From the NCBI GenBank assembly GCA_038253945.1, contig JBBSGR010000018.1, forward strand, positions 1 through 49,367: a stretch of 49,367 nt of DNA, written 5' to 3'. A program made the position numbers and the translations under genes. Positions within the stretch are counted from its first letter, which is position 1. Every line of letters begins with the position of its first letter. The notes beneath the pieces were generated by a model. It ran no database searches. It was not told where the DNA came from and saw only the letters and a program-made list of their open reading frames with translations. The DNA comes from JBBRYW01 sp038253945. GTDB taxonomy: Bacteria > Actinomycetota > Thermoleophilia > Gaiellales > Gaiellaceae. Positions 7,055-15,411 of this stretch are shown in pieces.

Positions 7055-8281
7055 GTGAAGGTTCTCGTCGTCGGCTCGGGCGGGCGTGAGCACGCTCTCG
7101 CTTGGGCGCTCGGCACGAAAGCAGGAGCGGCCGAGCTGCACGCGGCGCCGGGCAACCCAGGCCTGGCCAGGCTTGCGACGTGCCACCCGGTCCGCGCCAC
7201 CGAGGTCGAGGGGCTTCTCGCCCTTTGCCACGAGCTGGCCGTCGAGCTCGTGGTCGTCGGTCCCGAGGCGCCGCTCGTGGGCGGGCTCGCCGACGAGCTT
7301 CGCCGGAGCGGCATCTCGGTCTTCGGGCCAACCAGTGCGGCGGCGCGCATCGAAGGGTCGAAAGCATTCGCGAAGGAGGTGATGGCCGCCGCCCGCGTTC
7401 CGACAGCCGAGCTGCTGCCGGGGCCGCGCGCCCCGTGCGTCGTCAAGACCGACGGTCTCGCGGCCGGCAAGGGCGTCTTCGTGTGCCGGACCGACGGCGA
7501 GCTCCAAGCGGCGCTCACCGATGCCCGCCGGTTCCGGGGGTCGCTTCTCTTCGAGGAGCTGCTGGAGGGCGAGGAGGCCTCCGTCTTCGCGCTCTGCGAC
7601 GGCAGGGCGACCGTGGCGCTTCCGGCCGCACGCGACTTCAAGCGGTTGAGTGAAGCAAATGTCGGACCGAATACCGGCGGAATGGGCTCCTTCTCGCCCG
7701 TGCCCGAGCTGTCGCCCAGCAGCGTGGAGGAGCTGGTCGAGCAGGTCCACAAGCCGGTGCTCGCCGAGCTGGCGCGCCGTGGGTCGCCGTTCGTCGGCCT
7801 CCTCTATGCGGGGCTCATGCTGACGGAAGGCGGGCCAAGGGTGCTCGAGTTCAACTGCCGTTTCGGCGACCCCGAGGCGCAGTCCGTGCTGCCCCTCCTC
7901 GATGGCGACCTGCTGGGGGCGCTGGCTAGCGCGGCGGCGGGCGACCTCGGCCAGATCGAGCTCCCCGCGGTGAACGAAGCCGCCGTCACGGTGGTGCTGG
8001 CGGCAAGGGCATACCCGGAGGCGGGCGACACGGGAACCCCGATCGAAGGGCTGGCGGCGGCCGAGTCGACCGGCGCCCTCGTCTTCCACGCCGGAACGGC
8101 ACTCGGAGCCGAAGGCGTCGTGACGAACGGCGGCCGGATCCTGAACGTGACAGGCACGGGGCCCTCACTCGCAGAGGCGCGTGACCGCGCGTACGCGGCC
8201 ACCGGGCGAATCTCGTTCGAGGGGATGCGGTTTCGCAGGGACATCGCGCTCGAGGCGGCGGCGGGCGCGCGTGTCGCCTGA
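7055..8281 (+). CDS. purD: phosphoribosylamine-glycine ligase (GAR synthetase)
   Basis: ATP-grasp enzyme joining phosphoribosylamine and glycine, step two of purine synthesis. The product is 408 residues from the GTG at 7055 and starts VKVLVVGSGGREHALAWAL, the standard N-terminus. Other signatures are VKTDGLAAGKGVFVC, NTGGMGSFSPVP and LEFNCRFGDPEAQ. It is first of a tight unit with purE, overlapping it by 11 nt. Confidence 0.95.
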   Translation: MKVLVVGSGGREHALAWALGTKAGAAELHAAPGNPGLARLATCHPVRATEVEGLLALCHELAVELVVVGPEAPLVGGLADELRRSGISVFGPTSAAARIEGSKAFAKEVMAAARVPTAELLPGPRAPCVVKTDGLAAGKGVFVCRTDGELQAALTDARRFRGSLLFEELLEGEEASVFALCDGRATVALPAARDFKRLSEANVGPNTGGMGSFSPVPELSPSSVEELVEQVHKPVLAELARRGSPFVGLLYAGLMLTEGGPRVLEFNCRFGDPEAQSVLPLLDGDLLGALASAAAGDLGQIELPAVNEAAVTVVLAARAYPEAGDTGTPIEGLAAAESTGALVFHAGTALGAEGVVTNGGRILNVTGTGPSLAEARDRAYAATGRISFEGMRFRRDIALEAAAGARVA

Positions 8282-8684
8282 ACCGTCCGTGGTCGGGATC
8301 CTCGTCGGGTCGTCGTCGGACGTCGAGCGGATGCAGGCCGCGCGCGACGAGCTGCGGGAGCGCGGGATCGGGCACGAGCTCGAGGTTCGCTCGGCTCATC
8401 GCGACCCCGACGGCGTCGCAGAGTATGCGCGCGGAGCACGGGGCCGGGGCCTTCGCGTCATCATCGCGGGCGCCGGCCTGGCCGCCGCACTTCCCGGCGC
8501 CGTCGCCGCTCAGACAGACCTGCCCGTGATCGGGGTGCCGCTCCGCTCGGAGAGGAGCGTCCTCGACGGCCTCGATGCACTGCTCTCGATCACGCAGATG
8601 CCCCCGGGCGTGCCGGTCGCGGCCGTCGGCGTCGACAGCGCGCGCAACGCCGCGATCCTGGCCGCCAGGATCCTCGGGGCCTGA
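8271..8684 (+). CDS. purE: 5-(carboxyamino)imidazole ribonucleotide mutase-like protein PurE, variant active site
   Basis: PurE family, normally converting N5-CAIR to CAIR. The 137-residue product keeps VGILVGSSSDVERM, the catalytic-loop motif RSAHRDPD with H43, and VAAQTDLPVIGVPL. The usual GGAAHLPG reads GLAAALPG (69-76), so a second conserved histidine is Ala73 and a glycine is Leu70. It is shorter than the usual 160 or so residues. No purK is in this otherwise nearly complete cluster. The GTG start overlaps the purD end. The family is certain; whether it acts as mutase or as a CO2-using carboxylase is not clear. Confidence 0.88.
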   Translation: MSPEPSVVGILVGSSSDVERMQAARDELRERGIGHELEVRSAHRDPDGVAEYARGARGRGLRVIIAGAGLAAALPGAVAAQTDLPVIGVPLRSERSVLDGLDALLSITQMPPGVPVAAVGVDSARNAAILAARILGA

Positions 8685-8735
8685 TGCTTGGTGCCAGTCG
8701 AGAACGCGGTTCAGGGCGTCGACCTGACCACTCGC

Positions 8736-8741
8736 TAGCAT
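8736..8741 (+). promoter_or_regulatory. -10-like hexamer TAGCAT, leaderless start of purB
   Basis: TAGCAT is followed by 7 nt and the purB GTG at 8749; no Shine-Dalgarno sequence is present in the 64-nt purE-purB gap. Confidence 0.45.
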
Positions 8742-8748
8742 CGTCTGA

Positions 8749-10074
8749 GTGATCGAGCGCTATGCCCGTCCGGCAATGGCGAAGGTCTGGTCGGACGAGA
8801 GCAGGCTCGCCCGCTGGCTCGAGGTAGAGCTGGCGGTGCTCGATGCCTGGGCGGAGCTCGGCGTCGTACCGGCAAAGGCCGCGGGGAACGTCCGCGTTCG
8901 CGCGGTGGCGCCCGATCCGGCACTGGTGGCCGAGATCGAGCGGCGTACGGAGCACGACGTCGCGGCGTTCGTCGACGCAGTCGCTGCGCCACTGGGGCCC
9001 GACGGCCGCTGGCTCCACTACGGGCTCACCTCGTCGGACGTCACGGATACGGCCCTCTCGCTGCAGATCGGAGCCGCGGGAGCACTCGTGGTCGAGGGCT
9101 TGGAGCGGGCTCTTGCGGCTGTCGTCAGGCGGGCGGAGGAGCACCGCCACACGATCATGATCGGGCGCACGCACGGCGTCCACGCGGAGCCGATCACATT
9201 CGGACTGAAGCTTGCAGGCTGGGCGTTCGAGCTCACCCGAACGCGCGACCGCCTCGAGCGCGCCCTCGACGAAGCCCGGGTCGGGAAGCTCTCCGGCGCC
9301 GTCGGCACGTACGCCACCACCGACCCGGAGCTCGAGCGGATCGTCTGCGAGCGACTCCGCCTCGCGCCGGGGTACGGCTCGACGCAGGTGATCGCGCGCG
9401 ACCGGCATGCGAATCTTCTCTCCGCCCTGGCGCTCACCGCCAGCTCGCTGGAGCGCTTCGCCGTGGAGGTTCGCCATCTCGCGCGCACCGAGGTGATGGA
9501 GGTCGAGGAGCCGTTCCGCGGCGGACAAAAAGGCTCGTCGGCGATGCCGCACAAGCGAAATCCCGTGGTGGCCGAGCGCATCTGCGGTCTTTCGCGCGTC
9601 GTCCGCGCGGCCGCCGCAGTCGGCCTCGAGAACATCCCGCTCTGGCACGAGCGCGACATCTCCCACTCCTCCGCCGAGCGCATCGTCATCCCCGACGCGT
9701 TCTTCGCGCTCGACACGATGCTCGACCGGTTCACCTGGCTCGTCGACGGGCTCGTCGTGCGCGACGATCGAATGCGGCGAAACCTCGAGGGCAGTCACTG
9801 GGTCTTCTATAGCCAGCGTCTACTGCTGGCGCTCGTAGGCACGGGCCTGGCGAGAGACGACGCCTACCGCACCGTGCAGGAAGCGGCCCTTCGAGCCTCG
9901 GAGGAGGAACGCGACTTTCGCGTGGTCGCCGCCGAGGACGAGTATGTGCAGAGGGCCCTGGACGCGAACGCGCTCGCCTCCGTCTTCGATCTGGGAGCGT
10001 TCACGACCCACGTCGATGCCGTCTTCGAGCAGCTGGCCGCACTGACCGAAAGGAGAGACGCAGTCCATGCCTGA
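8749..10074 (+). CDS. purB: adenylosuccinate lyase
   Basis: Cleaves fumarate from SAICAR and from adenylosuccinate, so it acts twice on the way to AMP. The 441-residue product starts MIERYARPAMAKVWSDES, has HYGLTSSDVTDTA, GRTHGVHAEPITFG, and the fumarase-superfamily signature GSSAMPHKRNP near residues 263-273. Length is normal. It begins a unit purB-purC-purS-purQ and overlaps purC by 8 nt. Confidence 0.96.
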   Translation: MIERYARPAMAKVWSDESRLARWLEVELAVLDAWAELGVVPAKAAGNVRVRAVAPDPALVAEIERRTEHDVAAFVDAVAAPLGPDGRWLHYGLTSSDVTDTALSLQIGAAGALVVEGLERALAAVVRRAEEHRHTIMIGRTHGVHAEPITFGLKLAGWAFELTRTRDRLERALDEARVGKLSGAVGTYATTDPELERIVCERLRLAPGYGSTQVIARDRHANLLSALALTASSLERFAVEVRHLARTEVMEVEEPFRGGQKGSSAMPHKRNPVVAERICGLSRVVRAAAAVGLENIPLWHERDISHSSAERIVIPDAFFALDTMLDRFTWLVDGLVVRDDRMRRNLEGSHWVFYSQRLLLALVGTGLARDDAYRTVQEAALRASEEERDFRVVAAEDEYVQRALDANALASVFDLGAFTTHVDAVFEQLAALTERRDAVHA

Positions 10075-10930
10075 CACAGCGCTTCACGTCGGAAGCGGCA
10101 AGGTACGCGAGCTCTTTGCGCTCGAGGATGACCGCCTCTTGCTCGTCGCAAGCGATCGGATCTCCGTCTTCGACGTCGTCCTGCCGACGCCCATCCCGGA
10201 CAAGGGCCCCGTCCTGACCGGATTGTCGGCATTCTGGTTCTCGCGTACGAGCCACATCGTCCGGAACCACATGCTCGGCCTGCGCCCCGACGGGCGCTCG
10301 CTCGAGTGCCGAAGGCTCGACATGCTGCCGCTCGAGTGCGTCGTTCGCGGGTATCTCGCCGGCTCCGCCTGGGCGGCCTACCTCAGGGGCGGGGCAGTTT
10401 CCGGACGGCCTCTGCCCGAGGGCCTGGTCGAGTCTGCCCGGCTGCCCGAGCCGATCTTCACGCCTTCCACGAAGGCGCAGGAGGGACATGACGAGACGAT
10501 CGACATGGCCACGGCAGCTGACCTCGTCGGCGCCGAGCGGCTGGTAGAGCTCGAGCGAATCTCGCTGGAGCTCTACCGTTTCGCCTCGTCCTGGGCGACC
10601 GACCGGGGGATCATCGTCGCCGATACGAAGTTCGAGCTCGGCCTCGACGAGGACGGCCGAATCGTGCTCGCAGACGAGCTCTTCACGCCCGACTCCTCCC
10701 GGTTCTGGCCGGCCGACGAGTACTCGCCCGGCCGCGGCCAGGCGTCGTTCGACAAGCAGTACGCGCGCGACTTCTGCGACGCTCTCGCCTGGGACAAGAC
10801 CGACCCCGGCCCGGAGCTTCCGGCCGACGTCGTGGCGGGAACGCGGAAGCGGTACCTCGAGGCGTTCGAGCGAGTAACCGGGGTTCCCTTCGAGCGCTAC
10901 GTCGCCGATCCTCGGGTGGTGCTGCGGTGA
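10067..10930 (+). CDS. purC: phosphoribosylaminoimidazole-succinocarboxamide synthase (SAICAR synthetase)
   Basis: Condenses CAIR with aspartate using ATP. The 287-residue product has HVGSGKVRELFAL, LLVASDRISVFDVVL, ECVVRGYLAGSAW, and the nucleotide-binding DTKFELGLDEDGRIVLADE. Its length matches the longer bacterial/yeast-like form. The ATG at 10067 has an AAAGGAGAG Shine-Dalgarno inside the end of purB. Confidence 0.96.
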   Translation: MPDTALHVGSGKVRELFALEDDRLLLVASDRISVFDVVLPTPIPDKGPVLTGLSAFWFSRTSHIVRNHMLGLRPDGRSLECRRLDMLPLECVVRGYLAGSAWAAYLRGGAVSGRPLPEGLVESARLPEPIFTPSTKAQEGHDETIDMATAADLVGAERLVELERISLELYRFASSWATDRGIIVADTKFELGLDEDGRIVLADELFTPDSSRFWPADEYSPGRGQASFDKQYARDFCDALAWDKTDPGPELPADVVAGTRKRYLEAFERVTGVPFERYVADPRVVLR

Positions 10931-10940
10931 GCCGGCTTCC

Positions 10941-11186
10941 ATGAGGGCACGTGTTCTCGTGCGCCCGAAGGAAGGCGTTCTCGATCCGCAGGGACGGGCG
11001 GTGCACGAGGCACTCGTCAAGCTCGGCTTTCCAGTCGCGGGCGCGCGCATCGGCCGTCTCGTCGAGCTCGAGCTCGAGCTCGAGACCTCCAATTCCGCGA
11101 GCGCCCGGGAAGAGGTTGAGCGAATGTGCGAGCAGCTGCTCGCGAACCCGCTGATCGAGGCCTACGAGATCGAGCTCGCTAAATGA
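10941..11186 (+). CDS. purS: phosphoribosylformylglycinamidine synthase subunit PurS
   Basis: Small bridging subunit of the three-part FGAM synthase with PurQ and PurL. The 81-residue product has the family pattern RVLVRPKEGVLDPQGRAVHEAL and GRLVELELELE, and ends CEQLLANPLIEAYEIEL. The ELELELE strand is encoded by a GAGCTC repeat (about 11061-11082). It begins 10 nt after purC and its stop overlaps purQ as ATGA. Confidence 0.93.
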   Translation: MRARVLVRPKEGVLDPQGRAVHEALVKLGFPVAGARIGRLVELELELETSNSASAREEVERMCEQLLANPLIEAYEIELAK

Positions 11187-11884
11187 GCGCGCGACCACGC
11201 ATCGCCATTCCTGTCTTCCCCGGATCGAACGACGAGCACGACGCTGCCTGGGCGCTGAGAGCGCTCGGCGCCGATGCGCTGCTCGTCCGGCACGACGAGC
11301 CGGAGCTGCCTCCGGTCGGCGCGGTCGTCCTGCCCGGCGGCTTCTCCTACGGCGACTACCTGCGCTGCGGCGCAATCGCTCGCTTCTCGCCGGTGATGGC
11401 CGCCGTAATCGAGTTCGCCCGGCGCGGCGGCCCGGTCCTCGGAATCTGCAATGGCTTCCAGATCCTGTGCGAGACGGGGCTTCTTCCCGGCGCGCTCGCC
11501 CCGAACGCCGATCTCTCGTTCGTCTGCCGAGACGTCCACGTGGAGGTGACCTCGACGACCTCTCCCTTCACCTCGCGCTGCCGCGCCGGTCAGCGCCTCC
11601 GCCTCCCGGTCAAGCACGGCGCCGGGCGGTTCGTGGCGGACGGCGCGCTACTCGAGCGCCTCGAGGCGGAGGACCGTATTGTCCTGCGCTACGAGGCCGG
11701 CGACAACCCGAACGGCTCGAGCGGAGACGTCGCCGGCATCCTCAGCGACGGGCGGAACGTGATGGGACTCATGCCCCACCCGGAGCACGCTGTCGATCCG
11801 CTGCTGGGCTCGGCTGACGGCTCCTACCTGCTCGCCTCGCTGGTCGACGCAGTCTGTCAGCGAACCCTGATCGCTGCAGCCTGA
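11183..11884 (+). CDS. purQ: phosphoribosylformylglycinamidine synthase subunit PurQ (glutaminase)
   Basis: Class I glutamine amidotransferase supplying ammonia to PurL. The 233-residue product has the nucleophile C89 in VLGICNGFQIL, the His-Glu pair in MPHPEHAVDP, and VLPGGFSYGDYLRCG. Start ATG overlaps the purS stop (ATGA). Normally followed by purL, but here purL lies 4.3 kb downstream beyond an island on the other strand. Confidence 0.96.
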   Translation: MSARPRIAIPVFPGSNDEHDAAWALRALGADALLVRHDEPELPPVGAVVLPGGFSYGDYLRCGAIARFSPVMAAVIEFARRGGPVLGICNGFQILCETGLLPGALAPNADLSFVCRDVHVEVTSTTSPFTSRCRAGQRLRLPVKHGAGRFVADGALLERLEAEDRIVLRYEAGDNPNGSSGDVAGILSDGRNVMGLMPHPEHAVDPLLGSADGSYLLASLVDAVCQRTLIAAA

Positions 11885-11900
11885 GCGCGCGTCGCGCCTG

Positions 11901-12206
11901 TCAGGCGCCCTGGTCGACTTTCCGGGCAGGCCCTCGAGCCCGTAGCCCTCGAAGCGCCTGCGCCAGCCCCGGCCGCTCGGCGAGCGCCGCGCCCAGCCGC
12001 TCGAGATCGCGGGCGCGGAGGGTGACCGGCCCTCGCCGCGCGGTGCCCCCGGTGGAGTAGGCGAAACGCACGAGTCGCTCTCCCTCTTCGTCCTCGAGCA
12101 ACTGTACGAGCGAGGCAAACCGCTTTTCGCCCGCCCGCTGCTGGAGCGACAACTCCTCGACGAGCCTCGCTGAGCCCCAGGGCGTTGCGGCCGTTTTCTC
12201 CTTCAT
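11901..12206 (-). CDS. small protein of unknown function
   Basis: A 101-residue charged protein from the ATG at 12206 (MKEKTAATPWGSARLVEELS). It has FASLVQLLEDEEGERLVRFAYSTGG, a strand-rich centre, then GPVTLRARDLERLGAAL and a basic tail. No membrane segment. I do not recognise the family. The start is supported by TACCGT 7 nt upstream. It converges with purQ, its stop lying 17 nt beyond the purQ stop. Confidence 0.55.
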   Translation of the reverse strand: MKEKTAATPWGSARLVEELSLQQRAGEKRFASLVQLLEDEEGERLVRFAYSTGGTARRGPVTLRARDLERLGAALAERPGLAQALRGLRARGPARKVDQGA

Positions 12207-12213
12207 CCGGTCC

Positions 12214-12219
12214 ACGGTA
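12214..12219 (-). promoter_or_regulatory. -10-like hexamer TACCGT, leaderless start of the 11901-12206 gene
   Basis: On the minus strand TACCGT, 7 nt, then ATG 12206. This favours the internal ATG over an upstream in-frame start at 12293. Confidence 0.4.
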
Positions 12220-12312
12220 TCCGGACGGCTGTCACCTACGTGTGACGCCTTCGGATCGAATGAGCGACGGCGGCAGAACGGTGGCACGAGCACGAAAGAG
12301 AGCCCGAACGCG

Positions 12313-12342
12313 AAGGAGGCCCGCCGGGCGGCGGGCCTCCTT
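12313..12342 (-). terminator. 13-bp stem terminator-like hairpin after the secreted protein gene
   Basis: AAGGAGGCCCGCC (12313-12325) is perfectly complementary to GGCGGGCCTCCTT (12330-12342) around GGGC. It lies 28 bases beyond the stop of the 12370-15249 gene. The U-tract is short on both strands, so it could act in either direction. Confidence 0.65.
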
Positions 12343-12369
12343 CTGAACGGCGTTCTGTAGCGAGGGGTC

Positions 12370-15249
12370 CTAGCTAACGACCGAGACCTTGATCGAGCGG
12401 ACCGTCGCCGTGATCTTCAGGTTCTTCACCTTCACGAGCTTGTTGGTGGGAACCATCCGATCGATGGTGACCGTCGACCGGGCGCCGATGAGGCGGATCC
12501 GGATCTTGACGTTGGCCTTCGGGCCGTTGACGCGGACGTTCAGGTACGCCTTGCCCTGAACCGGCGTCATCAGATCGGCCTTGACGACCGTGTAGCGAAC
12601 AGCCGGCGGCGTCTTGGTCGTACCGATGACCGCGGACTCCGGCTTGCTGTTGGGCGTGTTCTGGATGATCGTCTGATTGTTAGCGCCGACGACCTTCGTG
12701 TCCGCCGCGGTGACCGAGGCAGCCGCTGTTGCGACTGCTGCGGCCGAAGGAGCCTCGGAAGTACCCGTGGCACCCACGCCCGTTGCGAACGTGAACGGCA
12801 GCACGCGGATCAGACCCTCGTCGACCAGGTCGGCGATGACGTTCGACGGGCCCTTACCGAAGACCTCGATAGCAGCCCTGCCGTTGGCGTCGAGTCGCTG
12901 ACACAGGATCGCGGCTCCCGACTTGCCGAGAGCAGCAACCTCGGCGGGGGTGAGCAGCGTGCCGTTGACGGTTCCGCCACCGAGTGCAGCAGGCAGCGTG
13001 GTTCCGATCGCCGTCGTGTAGTACTGCATCGCCTCGGCGTTCGAGAAGAAGCAGACGACCTCACCCGCGAACGGCACCGGAGATCCCGTGATGTCCTTGG
13101 CGGAGATCACGCAGATCTGCGAGAACTGATCGTTCGGGTTCGTGCCCTTGGGCGCGCACTGGAGCTGCTTGTTGAACAGGGAGCTCACGGTCTTCGTGAA
13201 CGTGTTCGAGAGCAGCGGCGGAGCCGTCACGGGCTGGTAGGGGTAGCGAGCGATCGCCTGGATGTTCGGCGTCGCCAGCGGGCTCACGTTCTGGAGCTCG
13301 CAGCCGAGGTTGAGGTTGTTGGAGACACCGGCGAAGCTGAAGTTGACGCCGGGGTACCAGTTGACGTGAGCCTCACCGTGCTCGTCCGTGTAGACGACCA
13401 CGTTGCTCGGGCCCGACGGCAGGAACCGCGGAACCGCGACGCGTGTCATGGTCAGCGCCCCAGGCGTCGTCGCACCCGGCGTGGGCGTGAACGTCGTCAC
13501 GAAGCGGAGCAGACACGAGGAGGGAGCGATCGCGCCGTTGTTGAGGACGCGGGCGATATCCCAGTAGTGGTAGAGGCCGTTGACGAGCCAACCGTTGAAG
13601 TTGTTCGTCCCGATGTTCGGGCAGGTCGGCGCGCCGCAGTTTGGCGACGTGTTGTCGAGAACCGATCCAGCCGGCCCGTCCTCACCAGAGGACTCGGGCT
13701 GCGGGGCGAAGTTCGACGGTAGACGCGGGTCACAGCCGACCGGCACCCCGATAGCGGTGCACGGGAACACACGACCACGAGCCGTGGCCGGGATGAAGCG
13801 GCCATAGAACGGCGCGTAGAGGTTGTGCTGGTTCGGCGCCGCAGCCGTTGCGGCACCGGTGCCGTTGCGGCTGTAGATCACGTGCTTGTCCTTGGCCCGC
13901 TGCTGCGGAACCAGGATCGGGCCGAGCGAGACACATGTCACGCCGGTGCAGTTGGCCGGGTTCACGGCGACCGCGGAGCAGTTGCCGTCGCCGATGCTGA
14001 CGGCGCCAGGTCCAGCGACCGGAGCCGAGCCGACGCAGCCGAAGAAGCCGCCGCCCGAGGTGGTGAAGTCGATCCGGGCAGCCGGCATCGGAGCGTCATT
14101 CGCATCGAGGAGCCCGTCGGAGAGCAGCGTCTCGGACGGCTTCAGCGGATCGAACGGGCCGATCGTCGGATTGGTCGGGCCGTCCCAGATGCGCGAGAAC
14201 GCGCCGTACTCACCGAAACCACCGGCGAAGCGCGGGACGGGCAAGCCGGCCGGGCCGATCACCGTCAGCAACTGCGGGCAGTTGTCGACGACGTCGATCC
14301 TGGTCGCACGCTCAAGTGCGGTCGCGGACGGGCACACGCTCTGGAAGCCGTGGCCTGAGTTCGCGGGGTAAGCCGGACCATTCGGCTCATTCAGGTTGGT
14401 GCCACCCAGGAGACCCCCCACTGGGACCTGCTCGGCGGTCGAGCGGTTGTCGTGGATGTCCCACAGACCGCCGGGACCTGGGTTGTCCGGGTTGAAGAAC
14501 GTCCCCATCGCGAGGGCCAGCCGCGCCCAGTCTCTCGGCAGCTGCAGCGTATCGCCGAGGCCGAGCTCGCGGAAGTCCGCGCGAAGCGGGATGTTGCCCG
14601 TCACGTCGACCCGGAAGTTGTTCGGGCCGGTGCCGGCGACGTCCGTCAGGACGTCAGCGCCCGGGGTCGGGAAGCCCGTTGCCGGGACATCTCCGAGGGG
14701 ACCTGGCGGGTTGCCGACAGAGAGGACCGGCGGGTTGAGGTTCATCCAGCCGACCAGGAAATCGTGCTTCAGGATCGGCGTGCCGGCAAGACCGACGACG
14801 TTGCCGCCGGGCAGGAAGCCGACTGCGCCTGTGCCCGGGGTGTAGTTGGTGTTGCCGATGCCGCCGGGAAGGCTGGAGACGATCAGCTTGATCTGGGCGA
14901 TGCCGGCCTTCTGCGAAGAGAAGGTGGCGGCGACGCAGCCCTGACCAGCGTGGTCGCGACCTGTTGCGACGAGGAAGCCGGCTGTGCCGCCTTCCATCTG
15001 AGGAATTGCGAGAGCATTTTCTTCACCGGACCAGTCGACGAGCAGGAAGTCTGCACGCTGCAGAACCCCTGTAATCGCTGGTGCGCACTTGACGAGACGA
15101 ACCTGCTCGCCTCGCCAGGCGAGGTACGGAACATTGCTCTCAGTCGGATCAGGCTGCGTGTCGGCGAGCGCGGGAGCCGCAAAGAATGCGGTTCCCATGA
15201 GCGCCACCATGGCAGCGAGTCCGAACTTGAGGCGTCTTGCGACGTCCAT
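12370..15249 (-). CDS. large secreted protein of unknown function
   Basis: A 959-residue protein with a clear Sec signal peptide, MDVARRLKFGLAAMVALMGT to APALA/DTQPDP (cleavage near residue 29). The mature part is rich in Pro, Gly, Asn, Thr and Val with scattered Cys residues, suggesting an extracellular beta-rich, possibly disulfide-bonded protein. The end (KAYLNVRVNGPKANVKIRIR onward) is basic and strand-like and could be an attachment or packing domain. There is no LPXTG-type motif or other domain I recognise. The ATG at 15249 has AAGGAGGGG just upstream and a good promoter about 75 bases further. It interrupts the purine cluster on the opposite strand. Confidence 0.75.
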   Translation of the reverse strand: MDVARRLKFGLAAMVALMGTAFFAAPALADTQPDPTESNVPYLAWRGEQVRLVKCAPAITGVLQRADFLLVDWSGEENALAIPQMEGGTAGFLVATGRDHAGQGCVAATFSSQKAGIAQIKLIVSSLPGGIGNTNYTPGTGAVGFLPGGNVVGLAGTPILKHDFLVGWMNLNPPVLSVGNPPGPLGDVPATGFPTPGADVLTDVAGTGPNNFRVDVTGNIPLRADFRELGLGDTLQLPRDWARLALAMGTFFNPDNPGPGGLWDIHDNRSTAEQVPVGGLLGGTNLNEPNGPAYPANSGHGFQSVCPSATALERATRIDVVDNCPQLLTVIGPAGLPVPRFAGGFGEYGAFSRIWDGPTNPTIGPFDPLKPSETLLSDGLLDANDAPMPAARIDFTTSGGGFFGCVGSAPVAGPGAVSIGDGNCSAVAVNPANCTGVTCVSLGPILVPQQRAKDKHVIYSRNGTGAATAAAPNQHNLYAPFYGRFIPATARGRVFPCTAIGVPVGCDPRLPSNFAPQPESSGEDGPAGSVLDNTSPNCGAPTCPNIGTNNFNGWLVNGLYHYWDIARVLNNGAIAPSSCLLRFVTTFTPTPGATTPGALTMTRVAVPRFLPSGPSNVVVYTDEHGEAHVNWYPGVNFSFAGVSNNLNLGCELQNVSPLATPNIQAIARYPYQPVTAPPLLSNTFTKTVSSLFNKQLQCAPKGTNPNDQFSQICVISAKDITGSPVPFAGEVVCFFSNAEAMQYYTTAIGTTLPAALGGGTVNGTLLTPAEVAALGKSGAAILCQRLDANGRAAIEVFGKGPSNVIADLVDEGLIRVLPFTFATGVGATGTSEAPSAAAVATAAASVTAADTKVVGANNQTIIQNTPNSKPESAVIGTTKTPPAVRYTVVKADLMTPVQGKAYLNVRVNGPKANVKIRIRLIGARSTVTIDRMVPTNKLVKVKNLKITATVRSIKVSVVS

Positions 15250-15323
15250 GCGGGACCCCTCCTTGGGTGGGTGTTTGGAGAACGCCGTTCGGCGTGGATG
15301 CGAAGTAGGCATCAACTCGCTGA

Positions 15324-15351
15324 ATCCTACAAATTCCTGCGGTAGCGTCAA
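15324..15351 (-). promoter_or_regulatory. sigma-70-type promoter of the secreted protein gene
   Basis: On the minus strand -35 TTGACG (15351-15346), 16-nt spacer, -10 TAGGAT (15329-15324) preceded by TG. This is the best consensus promoter in the window. It predicts a leader of about 70 nt carrying the AAGGAGGGG site, so this gene is not leaderless. Confidence 0.65.
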
Positions 15352-15411
15352 CCCCTGCGAAGCTTCCGGAGGGTGAGCTTACAAAGGCCAAACAACTCCC
15401 GAATTCCTGCT

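Noticed and set aside
11061..11082. GAGCTC hexamer repeat inside purS
   Set aside because: It encodes alternating Glu-Leu in the beta strand normal for PurS, so it is explained by protein structure and codon preference.
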